Positions 27,014-35,987 are shown, numbered from the stretch's first letter. The stretch is 64,000 nt of DNA from Arthrobacter sp. MYb23 (GCF_002979775.1 NZ_PCPR01000020.1:39271-103270), one strand, 5' to 3'. Numbers and translations are program-made. Notes: generated by a model not told the origin, from the sequence alone.

Positions 27014-28654
27014 CTAGGTGCTGCCCGCCAGATCCGTGGAGTCCACCAGTTCGTCCACGTACTGCAACGCGAACCACAGCTCGGCACGCACCTGTGCTTG
27101 GTTGAGGTCCATGTCCAGCAGTTCGCCGAGCACGCCGATCTGCCGCCGCACACTGTTTCTGTGCAATCCAAGCAGCTTGGCGGAACCGTCCCAACTGCCG
27201 TTTTCGCTGAGCCATCCCCGCAGCACGCTCAATAGCGGGTCCCGCCGATCAGCTTCCAACGCGAGCACCGGCGCAAGGAGCCGCTCGGCCAGCAGGGTTC
27301 CCGCCTCGCGTCCCAGAAGCCCGGCAACGGACCACGTCACCTCATCCACGCGGGCGCTCTTGCCGGTGGTCACCACACGGCTTCGCAGGGAGCTGGCCCG
27401 TTGGTAGGCCGCCTGAAGCCCAAGCAGTTCTGTCGGCTCGCCAATCACAAGCCGCCAGCCAAGTTTCTCCACATCGGAGAGCAGTGAGTCATCCACCTTG
27501 AACCGGGTAATGGCGGCGAACCCGTAGTCGGTAATTTCCACCAGCTTGGTGTCGAACAACCTGCGCCACTGCAGGAGCTCACGGACCGGGCCATCGTCCG
27601 CAGCGCCGTCCACTCTGACACCCTGCACCACGCGCATCTGGGCGGATCTGGTGGAAGCCAGGCTTTGGGCCACCAGGTCCTTGAGGCCGTTGACGTGTCT
27701 AGTGGAGCCGGACGCCAGCGAGTCAGGGTGCAGCAGAACCGCCGTAGCCAACTGGCTCGGAGCAAGCGAACCACTGGTCCGCTGCCGCACCAACAGTTCC
27801 AGCAACCCCACAGCCGACTGCACCACGTTGTTCTGGGCGGGCGTCAGGGGTGTGTCCGAACCCAGGATCAGCGCACCCAGGTTGGCGTCTTTGGTACTCC
27901 GCAAGGGATGCCCGAACACCAAAGCTGAGCCGGGCTGTTCGAAGCCGTCCATCTCTACGCGCGGGCCGCTGCCGGACAAAAGCCGCTCCAGCATCGGCGC
28001 CAACAAAGAATGCTCGACGCCGGTGCTACCGCTGCCAGTGCTGCCGCCGGCCTGGTGCCCGCCGGTGTTGTGACCGCGCGCCCGGACCCGCCCGTCCGCG
28101 CCAACAAGGACAGCCCACACAGGCACCCGTTGAACGAGGGCCGCGAGCAGTTCATGCTCGGGCCTGGGGGAGAGGACTGCCCGCATGAGCTGTCGGTTGG
28201 TATCGGCCAGCTGCCGGAAGACCCTGGCGTTGTCCGTTTCCAGGAGCTGGGAGAATTCCAGCCCGATCGCCGCGAACGGCAGTGATTCCGGAACTTCGAA
28301 CAGGGTGAGGTTGTGCCGGCGGCAGGCATCCACCAAGGCGTCGGGAACGGCGTCGAAATAGGGCCTGATCCCGAAGCCCAGCGCCGCCACCTTCGCATCC
28401 ACCAGCCGCTGGACGTAGGCATCCACCTTCGCTGCCGAGCCACCTTTCCCCAAGAAAGGCAGCCCGGCGGTCAGGAGAAACTCACCCTCCGGGAGGTAAG
28501 GCGTGGGGTCCGCAAGTTCACTGGGCTCCACCCACCGGAGCAGCGAGGCGCCGCTGCCGCCGTCGTGAAGTAACTTCAACGCCGGCGGCAGCTGCTCCAG
28601 GAACTGTTCGAGCGTGACGAAACTCAGGCGGGCGGTGGCGGGCTCAGGCGACAT
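27014..28654 (-). CDS. PucR-family transcriptional regulator
   Basis: 546 residues. The N-terminal purine-catabolism (PucR) domain is at about 10-130 (LTAGLPFLGKG, VAALGFGIRPYFDAVPDALV), the middle is GGDEF-like/CdaR-like, and the C-terminal HTH_30 is LRGWLSENGSWDGSAKLLGLH followed by NSVRRQIG. The ATG at 28654 lies 11 nt inside the end of alr and is chosen for homology. Members control purine, gamma-aminobutyrate, proline or other amine catabolism. Here the neighbours are alanine racemase, an amino-acid permease and an amine oxidase remnant, so an amino-acid or amine effector is likely. Confidence 0.87.
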   Translation of the reverse strand: MSPEPATARLSFVTLEQFLEQLPPALKLLHDGGSGASLLRWVEPSELADPTPYLPEGEFLLTAGLPFLGKGGSAAKVDAYVQRLVDAKVAALGFGIRPYFDAVPDALVDACRRHNLTLFEVPESLPFAAIGLEFSQLLETDNARVFRQLADTNRQLMRAVLSPRPEHELLAALVQRVPVWAVLVGADGRVRARGHNTGGHQAGGSTGSGSTGVEHSLLAPMLERLLSGSGPRVEMDGFEQPGSALVFGHPLRSTKDANLGALILGSDTPLTPAQNNVVQSAVGLLELLVRQRTSGSLAPSQLATAVLLHPDSLASGSTRHVNGLKDLVAQSLASTRSAQMRVVQGVRVDGAADDGPVRELLQWRRLFDTKLVEITDYGFAAITRFKVDDSLLSDVEKLGWRLVIGEPTELLGLQAAYQRASSLRSRVVTTGKSARVDEVTWSVAGLLGREAGTLLAERLLAPVLALEADRRDPLLSVLRGWLSENGSWDGSAKLLGLHRNSVRRQIGVLGELLDMDLNQAQVRAELWFALQYVDELVDSTDLAGST

Positions 28655-29891
28655 TGCCTTGCCCGGCGGCGGCCGGCTCCTGGTAGTCGGGGCACTCGTA
28701 GGCGCTGTCATGCTCGGCGGCGCTGGAGTAAGCGCGCGGCAGGCGGGGCGCGATCCTGTTGATGATCTCGTCCCCGTGACTGCCGATCGCGGCACCCCAG
28801 TCATCCGCGCTCGGCGCCCCTGTAGACGGGTCGCCGAACAACACGGCGGTAACGCCGACGTCGATTCCTGCAGCATCCGGTCCCAGATCCACCATGAACT
28901 GGTCCATGCATACCTTGCCGATCACGGGCACGCTGCGTCCTCCAATGTTCACCACGGAGCGGCCGCTGATGCCCTTGGGGATGCCGTCCGCATAGCCGAG
29001 CGGGATGAGGCCGAGGTAGCGGGGTTCGTAGGTGATGGCCTGGTGTTCGTAGCTCACGCCGGTGCCGGCTGGAACTTTCTTGACCATGACCAGCGGCGCC
29101 GTCACGCTGAGCGCGGGGCGCAGTCCGAAGTCCGCAGGGTCCAGGTGATCAGCGGGAGCGAGGCCATAAATGGCGAGCCCTGCGCGGACCATGTCAAAGT
29201 GGAATTCGGGTCGGTCCAGGATGTTCGCGGAGCTGGAAACGTGCCGGAGTTCGGGGTTCAGCCCGGCTTGGTGCGCCTCACGGACTGCATCCTCGAACTC
29301 GGCCACGGCGGTGGCATTTCCTGGATGTGCCGGGACATCGGCCCAGGCCAGGTGGGTCCAAAGGCCTCGAACGCGAAGGGTCCCGTCCAGTTCGGCTTGC
29401 CGCGCCCGGGCTACGAGTTCGGCCCAATCTTCTTTGCGCGCACCGCCGCGGCTCAGGCCGCTGTCCAGTTCCAGGTGCACGACGGCGGGACGGCCAAGGC
29501 GTCCCGCGATGCCTTCCAGCACCTCCAGTTGACCGACGCTCCCGAGGGAGACATCGACGTCGTTTTCGAGTGCTTCCAGAATGGTGGCGCTTGTCTGGGA
29601 TGCCAGATAAAGCCACGAAAGGATGGGCACTGTGATCCCGGCCTGCCGAAGCGAGATAGCTTCGGTGAGCTGGGCGGTTCCCAACCAGTCAGCGCCTGCA
29701 TCCACAGCGGTTTGGGCTACTTCCACCAGTCCGTGACCGTAGGCGTTTCCCTTCACGACGGCCATGAAATACGGGGCTTCGGTGCGCTTTTTCAGTGCTT
29801 TGACATTGTCTGAAATCGCGGACAGGTCCACGGTGACCTGCCCCGAAAGGGCTGCCGGGGCAGCCGCTTGATAGTGTGCATTACGTCTCAT
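28644..29891 (-). CDS. alr: Alanine racemase
   Basis: PLP enzyme interconverting L- and D-alanine for peptidoglycan or D-alanine use, 415 residues. The cofactor lysine is Lys47 in VVKGNAYGHG (usually VVKANAYGHG). The C-terminal catalytic tyrosine lies in GVSYEHQAITY, with GLIPLGYADG and GKVCMDQFMVDLG downstream. It overlaps pucR by 11 bp and is divergent from an amino-acid permease. Position away from cell-wall genes suggests a catabolic paralogue, though a single biosynthetic copy cannot be excluded. Confidence 0.93.
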   Translation of the reverse strand: MRRNAHYQAAAPAALSGQVTVDLSAISDNVKALKKRTEAPYFMAVVKGNAYGHGLVEVAQTAVDAGADWLGTAQLTEAISLRQAGITVPILSWLYLASQTSATILEALENDVDVSLGSVGQLEVLEGIAGRLGRPAVVHLELDSGLSRGGARKEDWAELVARARQAELDGTLRVRGLWTHLAWADVPAHPGNATAVAEFEDAVREAHQAGLNPELRHVSSSANILDRPEFHFDMVRAGLAIYGLAPADHLDPADFGLRPALSVTAPLVMVKKVPAGTGVSYEHQAITYEPRYLGLIPLGYADGIPKGISGRSVVNIGGRSVPVIGKVCMDQFMVDLGPDAAGIDVGVTAVLFGDPSTGAPSADDWGAAIGSHGDEIINRIAPRLPRAYSSAAEHDSAYECPDYQEPAAAGQGNVA

Positions 29892-29989
29892 GGTTGAACA
29901 CTATAGGTCATTTTGCACCGCGGTGAGAGGTGGCTCACATGCCAGTCTTGTGGAGGGGAAATCGAAACTACTTTGAAGGGACGTCAAGG

Positions 29990-31516
29990 GTGACTGTGCC
30001 TGTGAACACCGAAAATTCAGCGGCGCTGACCGTCGCGAGGCCGAGCCTCGGGGCCCAGCTTCTGCGCCGCAAGCCCATTGGTCAGATGGTCAGTGAAGCC
30101 GGAAGCGGCGAGGGCGGTACGCCATTGGTCCGCAGCTTCGGCGTCCTCCAACTGACCATGATCAGCGTTGGTGCAACTCTGGGCACCGGCATCCTGGTGA
30201 TCCTTGGTGAGTCCGTGCCGCTGGCAGGTCCGGCTATTTGGATCTCCTTCGTCATCGCCGGCCTCGCTGCGCTGCTCTCCGCCGTGTCCTACGCGGAAAT
30301 GGCGGGCCTGGTCCCCGTGGCAGGCTCCAGTTACTCCTACTCCTACGCCACCATGGGCGAGGGGATGGCCTGGATCTGCGGTTGGTGCCTGGTGCTGGAG
30401 TATGCGGTGTCCGTTGCCGCGGTTGCGGTTGGCGCGGGTCAGTACGTCAACGAGACGTTGGCGGCGTTTGGGCAGTTCCTCCCGGACGCTGTGAGCCAAC
30501 CGCCCGGCGACGGCGGCATCGTGAACTTCCCCGCGATGGTCATCGTGGTGCTGGCCATGGTCCTGCTGGTGCGCGGTGCGCGTGAGAGTGCATGGATCAA
30601 TACGGCCATTGTCATCATCAAGGTGGGCATCCTCATCTTCTTCTGCGCCGTGGCCTTCACTGCCTTCAACGCAGGCAACTTCGAGCCGCTCCTGCCCATG
30701 GGCGCAGCAGGGGTTTCCGCCGCAGCCTCGAGCGTCTTCTTCTCTTACATCGGCTTCGATGCCGCCTCCACCGCCGGCGAAGAAGCCAAGAACCCCAAGC
30801 GCGATTTGCCCCGGGCCATCATGCTCTCCATGGTGATCGTCACCAGTATTTATGTCCTGGTTGCCGTGGCAGCCATCGGCGCCCGGCCGTGGGACTGGTT
30901 CGACGGTACCGAAGCTGCCCTGGTGCAGATCCTCCACGAGATCACCGGCCAGCCGTGGATCGCCTTGGTCTTCTCCATCGGCGCCGTGCTTGCGATCGCC
31001 AGTATTGTGCTGACCGTCCTTTACGGCCAAACCCGCATCATGCTCTCCATGTCCCGCGATGGCATGGTTCCCAAGGTCTTCGGCCGCGTTTCCCGCCGAA
31101 CCGGCACTCCGGTGGCGGGGACGCTGATCATTGGTACCGCCGTCGCCCTCACAGCTGGCCTTGTTCCGCTCGGTGCGCTGGCGGATGCCACCAGCATCGG
31201 CACACTCTTCGCCTTCGCACTGGTGAACGTCGCGGTCATCTACTTGAGGCGGAACCGCCCCGATCTTGAGCGGAGCTTCCGGGTCCCGCTGTACCCGATC
31301 ACGCCCATCCTGGGCACGCTGATGTGTGCCTACCTCATGCTCAACCTCGGCGCCGACACGTGGATCACCTTCGGTGTGTGGATGCTCGTGGGCATCGCCA
31401 TCTACTTCGGCTATGGACGCCGGAACTCCAAGGTAGCCGCGCTCAGCGAGCAGGACTACCGTGAATTAACCACCAGGGCCGTGAGCCCGGAACCTGTGAA
31501 AGCAGAAAACTCATGA
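29990..31516 (+). CDS. APC-superfamily amino-acid permease
   Basis: About 508 residues with roughly twelve helices. The first carries the GATLGTGILVILGE motif of cationic/broad amino-acid permeases. Also present are GMAWICGWCLVLEYAVS and FFSYIGFDAASTAGEEAKNP, the last typical of the CAT/YfnA branch. GTG 29990 is preferred because GAAGGGA lies 7 nt upstream; a GTG at 29996 and a longer ATG frame from 29930 are alternatives. The stop overlaps the next gene's ATG, so it was co-translated with the now broken amine oxidase and presumably imports its substrate. Confidence 0.88.
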   Translation: MTVPVNTENSAALTVARPSLGAQLLRRKPIGQMVSEAGSGEGGTPLVRSFGVLQLTMISVGATLGTGILVILGESVPLAGPAIWISFVIAGLAALLSAVSYAEMAGLVPVAGSSYSYSYATMGEGMAWICGWCLVLEYAVSVAAVAVGAGQYVNETLAAFGQFLPDAVSQPPGDGGIVNFPAMVIVVLAMVLLVRGARESAWINTAIVIIKVGILIFFCAVAFTAFNAGNFEPLLPMGAAGVSAAASSVFFSYIGFDAASTAGEEAKNPKRDLPRAIMLSMVIVTSIYVLVAVAAIGARPWDWFDGTEAALVQILHEITGQPWIALVFSIGAVLAIASIVLTVLYGQTRIMLSMSRDGMVPKVFGRVSRRTGTPVAGTLIIGTAVALTAGLVPLGALADATSIGTLFAFALVNVAVIYLRRNRPDLERSFRVPLYPITPILGTLMCAYLMLNLGADTWITFGVWMLVGIAIYFGYGRRNSKVAALSEQDYRELTTRAVSPEPVKAENS

Positions 31517-32884
31517 CCATCGCCAGAGAACTCCCCGTCGTTCACACTCCCGACGACGACGCAGCTGAAAAAGCACCCATCACCATGCTGAACCCGGACT
31601 TCCCGTTCAGCTATGACCACTACCTGGCGCACCCGGACGGTTTGGGCTCAGTCCCCGAGGAGCTGTACGGCACAGAAGTGGCCATCATCGGCGCAGGCCT
31701 GTCAGGGCTGGTCACTGCCTATGAGCTCATGAAGCTCGGCCTCAAGCCGGTCATCTATGAGGCCGACCAGATTGGTGTGGAACGCACTACTGCCAGAGTT
31801 GGATGAGCAGACCTTCTATGGCTTCATCGCCGCCAGCAAGTCCTTCAAAGAAGCCGGCTTTGCCCACCGCGAAGCGTTCGGCCAGGTAGGTTTCGGCACG
31901 GGTGGCTGGGACACCGACTTCCCCAACTCCATCCTCGAAATCCTTCGAGTCGTCTACACCGATGCAGACGACCAGCACCGCTCCATCGCGGGAGGGGCGC
32001 AAAGGCTCCCCGAGGCACTCTGGAACCACGCGCCGTCGGGCCTTAAGTATTGGCCGGAAGGCACCTCGCTCGCGTCCCTGCACAGCGGTTCGCCCCGCGG
32101 AGCTGTGGACAACATCCGCAGGGCGGAGAACGGCGACCTCCTGGTCCGCGAGAACTGGGGACGCGAAGCCACGTACCAAGCCGTGGTGACCACCTGCCAG
32201 TCCTGGCTGCTGTCCACGCGCATCCACACCGAGGAAGCGCTGTTCCCGGCGGAGCTGTGGACGGCCATTGAGCGCTCGCACTACATGCAGTCGTCAAAGA
32301 CTTTCGTGATGGTGGACCGCCCGTTCTGGAAGGACATTGACCCGGAGACCGGCCGCGAGGTCCTGTCCATGACGCTCACCGACCGCCTCAATCGGGCAAC
32401 GTACTTGCTCGACGACGGCCCGGACAAGCCCGCTGTCATCCTCCTGTCCTACACGTGGAACGATGACGCATTGAAGTGGTTGGCCCTGAGCGCCGAGGAG
32501 CGCGTCAAACTGATGCTCCACTCGCTGCAGCAGATCTACCCGGGCGTGGACATTGCCAGCCACATCGTCGGTCAGCCGATCACCGTGTCCTGGGAAGCGG
32601 ATCCCAACTTCATGGGGGCTTTCAAGGCCAACCTGCCCGGGCACTACCGCTACCAGCAGCGGCTCTTCACGCACTTCAAGCAGGAGCAGTTGCCGGAAAG
32701 CCAGCGCGGTATTTTCCTCGCCGGGGACGACGTCTCCTTCACGGCAGGCTGGGCAGAAGGCGCTGTGACCACGGGCCTGAACGCTGTGTGGGGCGTGGTG
32801 AACCACCTGGGTGGCTCGTCGGCCGCCGGAAACCCCGGCCCGGGCGACTTGCTGGACGAACTCGGCCCCATCAGTTTGGATTAA
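31513..32884 (+). pseudogene. Flavin amine/L-amino-acid oxidase, broken by an out-of-frame internal deletion
   Basis: The ATG at 31513 starts 94 intact residues up to the FAD-binding VAIIGAGLSGLVTAYELMKL and VIYEADQIG, then the frame reads VERTTARVG and stops at 31806. From about 31777 the +1 frame continues the same protein (WNALLPELDEQTFYGF to the stop at 32884), including FGTGGWDTDFPNSILEILRV and the C-terminal GIFLAGDDVSFTAGWAEGAV. Compared with family members near 560 residues, the combined length of about 457 means roughly 100-130 codons after the FAD motif are gone. The segment holding much of the substrate domain is missing, so even readthrough would not restore activity. Confidence 0.85.
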
Positions 32885-32899
32885 TCTCCCGGATACGTT

Positions 32900-32955
32900 G
32901 CGAGGCCCGCTCTGCGCCCCAAACCCTCTGGTTAGGGGTGCAGAGCAGGCCTCGC
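32900..32955. repeat. Palindromic repeat, family R copy 2
   Basis: GCGAGGCC..GCTCTGC..CCCC pairs with GGGG..GCAGAGC..GGCCTCGC around AAACCCTCTGGTTA. It lies between the amine-oxidase remnant and the convergent HAAS gene, and could act as a bidirectional terminator. The flank GCATTCGT is shared with copy 3. Confidence 0.85.
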
Positions 32956-32988
32956 ATTCGTGTTTATGTGGCCAGCGGCTGGGTCGGT

Positions 32989-33705
32989 TCAGCGCAGGGC
33001 CAGTGCGAGCCCGAGCATGGCCAGCGCGAGCAGCGGGAAGATCCAGTTGGTGATGATCAGCGTGAGAATCTTCGTCCCGGTCCCGCTGCGTGGTGTCGTG
33101 TTGGAGCGCGGGTCGGTGATGTACTCGCCGTCGTTGCCCCAAGACCGGATGGTGATGGCGATCGACAGGAGCACCATGACTGTGGCGCTGCCGACGAGCC
33201 AAGGCAGGGGATTCAACGCCAGCCATGCGTCGGCCTGAGTGGCTGGAGTCGCTACGGCCGAGAGGAGACCGGACATCGCGCAGATTGCAACAAGGGCGAT
33301 GAGTACCCAGATGCGTCGGATGGCTGCGTTGATATATAGCGGCAGGAGGGCCATCGCCACCACTGGTGTCGCCAGGAAGGCTACCTGTGCCGGTGAAACC
33401 AGCATCGCTTCGGAGCTAACCCAGGACGCCACTGCCTGACTGAAAAGCAGGAAAGCCAAGAGGCTCAAGAGCAATGGCCACAGTGCCTTTTTGACCCACT
33501 CATTGCGTGGTGCCGTTGGTAATTCAAGCGCGGCGGCGTAGTTTCGGGCCGGCCCGAATGCTTCCTCGGCTCCCTGGCCCGAATCGCTGAGGAGCTCGCG
33601 CGCGCTTGCCACGGTGTCACCAATCGCGTCCCCACGCACCTGGCGCAGACGAAGCTCCAGGATGAGTTCGTCAAACCATTTTTTGTCGGTAGTTTCCTGC
33701 ATCAT
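32989..33705 (-). CDS. HAAS-type membrane protein paired with a PadR regulator
   Basis: 238 residues. The cytoplasmic N-terminal part WFDELILELRLRQVRGDAIGD followed by a Gly-containing helix bundle (about 1-60) resembles the HAAS domain that co-occurs with PadR regulators. Six hydrophobic helices follow, from about 72 to the C-terminus. Starts with two ATGs (33705, 33702); the second overlaps the padR stop. Likely senses or relays a membrane signal together with the regulator; role not established. Confidence 0.75.
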   Translation of the reverse strand: MMQETTDKKWFDELILELRLRQVRGDAIGDTVASARELLSDSGQGAEEAFGPARNYAAALELPTAPRNEWVKKALWPLLLSLLAFLLFSQAVASWVSSEAMLVSPAQVAFLATPVVAMALLPLYINAAIRRIWVLIALVAICAMSGLLSAVATPATQADAWLALNPLPWLVGSATVMVLLSIAITIRSWGNDGEYITDPRSNTTPRSGTGTKILTLIITNWIFPLLALAMLGLALALR

Positions 33706-34088
33706 GTAGTGACTTCCTTCGTATGCTGTCCGTCGCTGAGGTATCGGTTGCTGAGTGCAGTGAATCGCAGCCAGTCCGCGCTGAGCCGGTTCTTTTCGGC
33801 ACGCCCGCGGTCAGTCAACGCGAAGTACTTTCGGCCCGGTCCGCCGTCACCTGCCCGCCATTCGGTAGTCACCAGGCCGGCAGCCTCGTAGCGGGTGAGG
33901 AGTGGGTAGAGGGTGCCGCCTTTGACGGTGCCGAAACCGTTGCGCTCGAGTTCACTGATGATCGCGTAACCGTAGGAGGGTCCGGCGGAGAGGGCGTGAA
34001 GCGCAAAGAAACCCAGGGTCGCCCTCAGCCAATCGCTTGGCCAATCGGCGCCCTCTGACGCCGGTGGCTCAGGATGAGAAACTGTCAT
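33702..34088 (-). CDS. PadR-family transcriptional regulator
   Basis: 128-residue winged-helix protein: FFALHALSAGPSYGYAIISE, then GFGTVKGGTLYPLLTRYEAAGLV, the standard PadR recognition region, and a C-terminal dimerisation helix. It is translationally coupled (ATGA) to the HAAS membrane protein. A near-palindrome TGACTATATTGTCA touches the start codon and may be its own operator. Confidence 0.9.
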   Translation of the reverse strand: MTVSHPEPPASEGADWPSDWLRATLGFFALHALSAGPSYGYAIISELERNGFGTVKGGTLYPLLTRYEAAGLVTTEWRAGDGGPGRKYFALTDRGRAEKNRLSADWLRFTALSNRYLSDGQHTKEVTT

Positions 34089-34101
34089 GACTATATTGTC
34101 A
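34088..34101. promoter_or_regulatory. Possible PadR operator
   Basis: TGACTATATTGTCA is palindromic except for one mismatched pair and begins at the first base of the padR start codon. It overlaps possible -10 sequences (CAATAT or GACAAT on the minus strand). PadR regulators commonly repress their own promoters. Confidence 0.5.
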
Positions 34102-34137
34102 CTCTAAGTAGTTAGCCTGTAAAGCCACCGATATACA

Positions 34138-34245
34138 GCGAGGCCCGCCCTGCGTCCCAAACCCATCGCAGGGCCCACACCGCCCGGGTTCCCTGGCTGA
34201 GCTTGCGAAGTCAGGGAGGCGGTGGGGATGCAGAGCGGGCCTAGC
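34138..34245. repeat. Palindromic repeat, family R copy 3 with extra inner hairpin
   Basis: The left arm GCGAGGCCCGCCCTGCGT and right arm GCAGAGCGGGCCTAGC match copy 2, but an insert carries a second hairpin (CCCTGGCT / AGTCAGGG). The flank GCATTCGTCC resembles that of copy 2. Confidence 0.75.
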
Positions 34246-34253
34246 ATTCGTCC

Positions 34254-34772
34254 TTAAGCGTGCATTTCCCGGTGTGCCGCCGCGAGTTCCTTGTAGTGCG
34301 CGGCGTTGTGCTTGACGCCCTCGAACTCCTCATCGGTGAGCTCACGGCGGACCTTGGCGGGAACACCGGCCACGAGGGAGCGGGGCGGAATGACCGTGCC
34401 TTCCAGAACCACGGCACCCGCGGCAATGAGCGAGCCAGTTCCGATCACTGCGCCGTTGAGGATGGTGGCGCTCATACCGATGAGGCAGTCGTCCTCCACA
34501 GTGCAGCCGTGAACTACTGCGCTGTGGCCTACGGAGACGCGCTCGCCCACAGTGCAGGGGAACCCGGGGTCGGCGTGGAGAACAACGTTGTCCTGGAGGT
34601 TGGACCCTGCGCCGACGCTGATCGCGGCCGTGTCAGCTCGGACGGAGACGCCATAGAAGGCGCTGGAGTCCGCAGCCAAAGTGGCCTTGCCAATGATCGA
34701 CGCTGTGGGCGCCACGAAGGCGGATTGATGGATGGCCGGGGTGTCCCCGGCGAAAGTGTAAGAGGGAGCCAT
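34254..34772 (-). CDS. Gamma-carbonic-anhydrase-like hexapeptide-repeat protein
   Basis: 172 residues of left-handed beta-helix repeats (ASIIGKATL, SSAFYGVSVRAD, AVIGTGSLIAAGAVV) with the zinc-ligand-type histidines of the gamma-CA/YrdA/PaaY group in VVLHAD and GHSAVVHGC. The C-terminal helix is LTDEEFEGVKHNAAHYKELA. ATG at 34772 begins the family homology. Enzymatic carbonic anhydrase activity is not assured, since many bacterial members have none. Monocistronic between repeat elements. Confidence 0.85.
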   Translation of the reverse strand: MAPSYTFAGDTPAIHQSAFVAPTASIIGKATLAADSSAFYGVSVRADTAAISVGAGSNLQDNVVLHADPGFPCTVGERVSVGHSAVVHGCTVEDDCLIGMSATILNGAVIGTGSLIAAGAVVLEGTVIPPRSLVAGVPAKVRRELTDEEFEGVKHNAAHYKELAAAHREMHA

Positions 34773-34788
34773 AGGCCCCAGCCTACTT

Positions 34789-34855
34789 CCCAAGTAGGTC
34801 GCAGATCAGGCCGTTCTCAGCGCTGGGAACGACCTGATCTGCTACTCAGTTGGGT
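34789..34855. repeat. Long palindromic repeat, family P copy 2
   Basis: Right arm CTGCTACTCAGTTGGGT is as in the other copies; the inner arms here are GATCAGGCCGTTC / GAACGACCTGATC. The left outer arm (CCCAAGTAGGTCGCAG) is slightly degenerate. Confidence 0.85.
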
Positions 34856-34899
34856 GTGGGGGGTGTGGGGGTGTGGGGGTGCGGAGGACCAGCGAGTGG

Positions 34900-35751
34900 C
34901 TAGTTGAACACCACGGTCCGGGTGCCGTCCAGGAGGACCCGGTGTTCGGCGTGCCACTGAACGGCCTGTGCCAGCGTGCGGCCTTCCACGTCGCGGCCCA
35001 TCTGGACGAACTGGGCTGCAGTCCGGGCATGGTCCACGCGGATGACTTCCTGCTCGATGATCGGCCCCTCATCGAGGTCCGCCGTCACATAGTGGGCGGT
35101 GGCGCCGATGATTTTCACACCACGGGCGTGAGCCTGGTGGTAGGGCTTGGCACCCTTGAATGAGGGAAGGAACGAGTGGTGGATGTTGATGGCCTTGCCG
35201 TTCAGCTCCGTGCAGAGCTCGTTGGAGAGGACCTGCATGTACCGGGCCAGGACGGTCAGCTCAACATCGTGCTCGGCCACCAACTTCAGCAGCTGCGCCT
35301 CAGTCTGAGGCTTGGTTTCGGGCGTAACAGGGATGTGGTGGAACGGGATGCCGTAGAAGTCCGCCAACGGCTCGAGATCGCGGTGGTTGGACACGATCGC
35401 CGGAACCTCAATGGGCAACGTACCTGTGCGCTGCTGGAAGAGGAGGTCGTTGAGGCAGTGGGCGTCCTTGGAGCAAAGAATGATGGTGCGGACCTTTTCG
35501 CCAACCGGGTTGATCTGCCAGGTCATGCCGAAAGATTCGGCAACCGGCCGAAGAGAAGCGGCCAGTTCGGCTTGGGAGGACGCCGTGGTTGCCTCCACAC
35601 GCATGAAGAAGTTGCCTGTGCTGGGGCTTCCGTACTGCTGGGAGTCGGCAATGTTGCAGCCGGCGTCGAGGAGGGCTCCGGCTACCGCGTGGACGATGCC
35701 GGGGCGGTCGGGGCAAGAGAGTGTTACTACGAAAGCGGTGGAGTCAGTCAC
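34900..35751 (-). CDS. purU: Formyltetrahydrofolate deformylase
   Basis: Hydrolyses 10-formyl-THF to formate and THF, balancing the one-carbon pool. 283 residues. The N-terminal ACT domain starts FVVTLSCPDRPGIVHAVAG. The formyltransferase-fold catalytic part has the catalytic-type AINIHHSFLPSF, HARGVKIIGATAHYV and DLDEGPIIEQ with the Asn-His-Asp triad. The GTG at 35751 is used because upstream codons do not match the family. It is divergent from glyA, and the ZTP riboswitch lies in the shared intergenic space. Confidence 0.92.
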   Translation of the reverse strand: MTDSTAFVVTLSCPDRPGIVHAVAGALLDAGCNIADSQQYGSPSTGNFFMRVEATTASSQAELAASLRPVAESFGMTWQINPVGEKVRTIILCSKDAHCLNDLLFQQRTGTLPIEVPAIVSNHRDLEPLADFYGIPFHHIPVTPETKPQTEAQLLKLVAEHDVELTVLARYMQVLSNELCTELNGKAINIHHSFLPSFKGAKPYHQAHARGVKIIGATAHYVTADLDEGPIIEQEVIRVDHARTAAQFVQMGRDVEGRTLAQAVQWHAEHRVLLDGTRTVVFN

Positions 35752-35789
35752 ACGATCAAGCCTACCTGTGCTGCCTTGTTGTACTGTTA

Positions 35790-35868
35790 ATGGGTCGCAA
35801 CTGGCGTTGGGTGGACTACCACCAGGGAGCGGCAATCATGAAGACCACGGATCGTACGCCTGGGCCGA
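35790..35868 (+). ncRNA. ZTP (pfl) riboswitch upstream of glyA
   Basis: The segment contains the pfl-motif signatures in order: GGGTCGCAACTGGCG, GGTGGACTACCACCAGGGAG (start of P2 and the conserved GGGAG), and, after a ~25-nt linker, CGCCTGGGC for P3 and the pseudoknot. ZTP riboswitches sense ZTP/ZMP made when 10-formyl-THF is short and turn on folate and glycine genes. Here the first gene downstream is glyA. Boundaries are approximate. Confidence 0.85.
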
Positions 35869-35873
35869 GGGTC

Positions 35874-35945
35874 ATGTCTTACCGCTGCACGCACGTGACC
35901 GATCCCTCCGTCAAAAAGGGGACGCGGGAATGCTGCTGCCGGTAG
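35874..35945 (+). CDS. Possible upstream ORF with a Cys-Cys-Cys tail before glyA
   Basis: A 23-codon ORF encoding a basic peptide that ends ECCCR, lying between the ZTP aptamer and the glyA GTG (43 nt before it). GAGGG precedes its ATG at a short 3-4 nt spacing. Poly-Cys leader peptides act as cysteine-dependent attenuators in mycobacteria. Whether this one is translated is not known, and a chance ORF is possible. Confidence 0.35.
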   Translation: MSYRCTHVTDPSVKKGTRECCCR

Positions 35946-35987
35946 CCTGACCTGTAGCACCACCCGTTGCCTAGCCAGGAGATTTCC

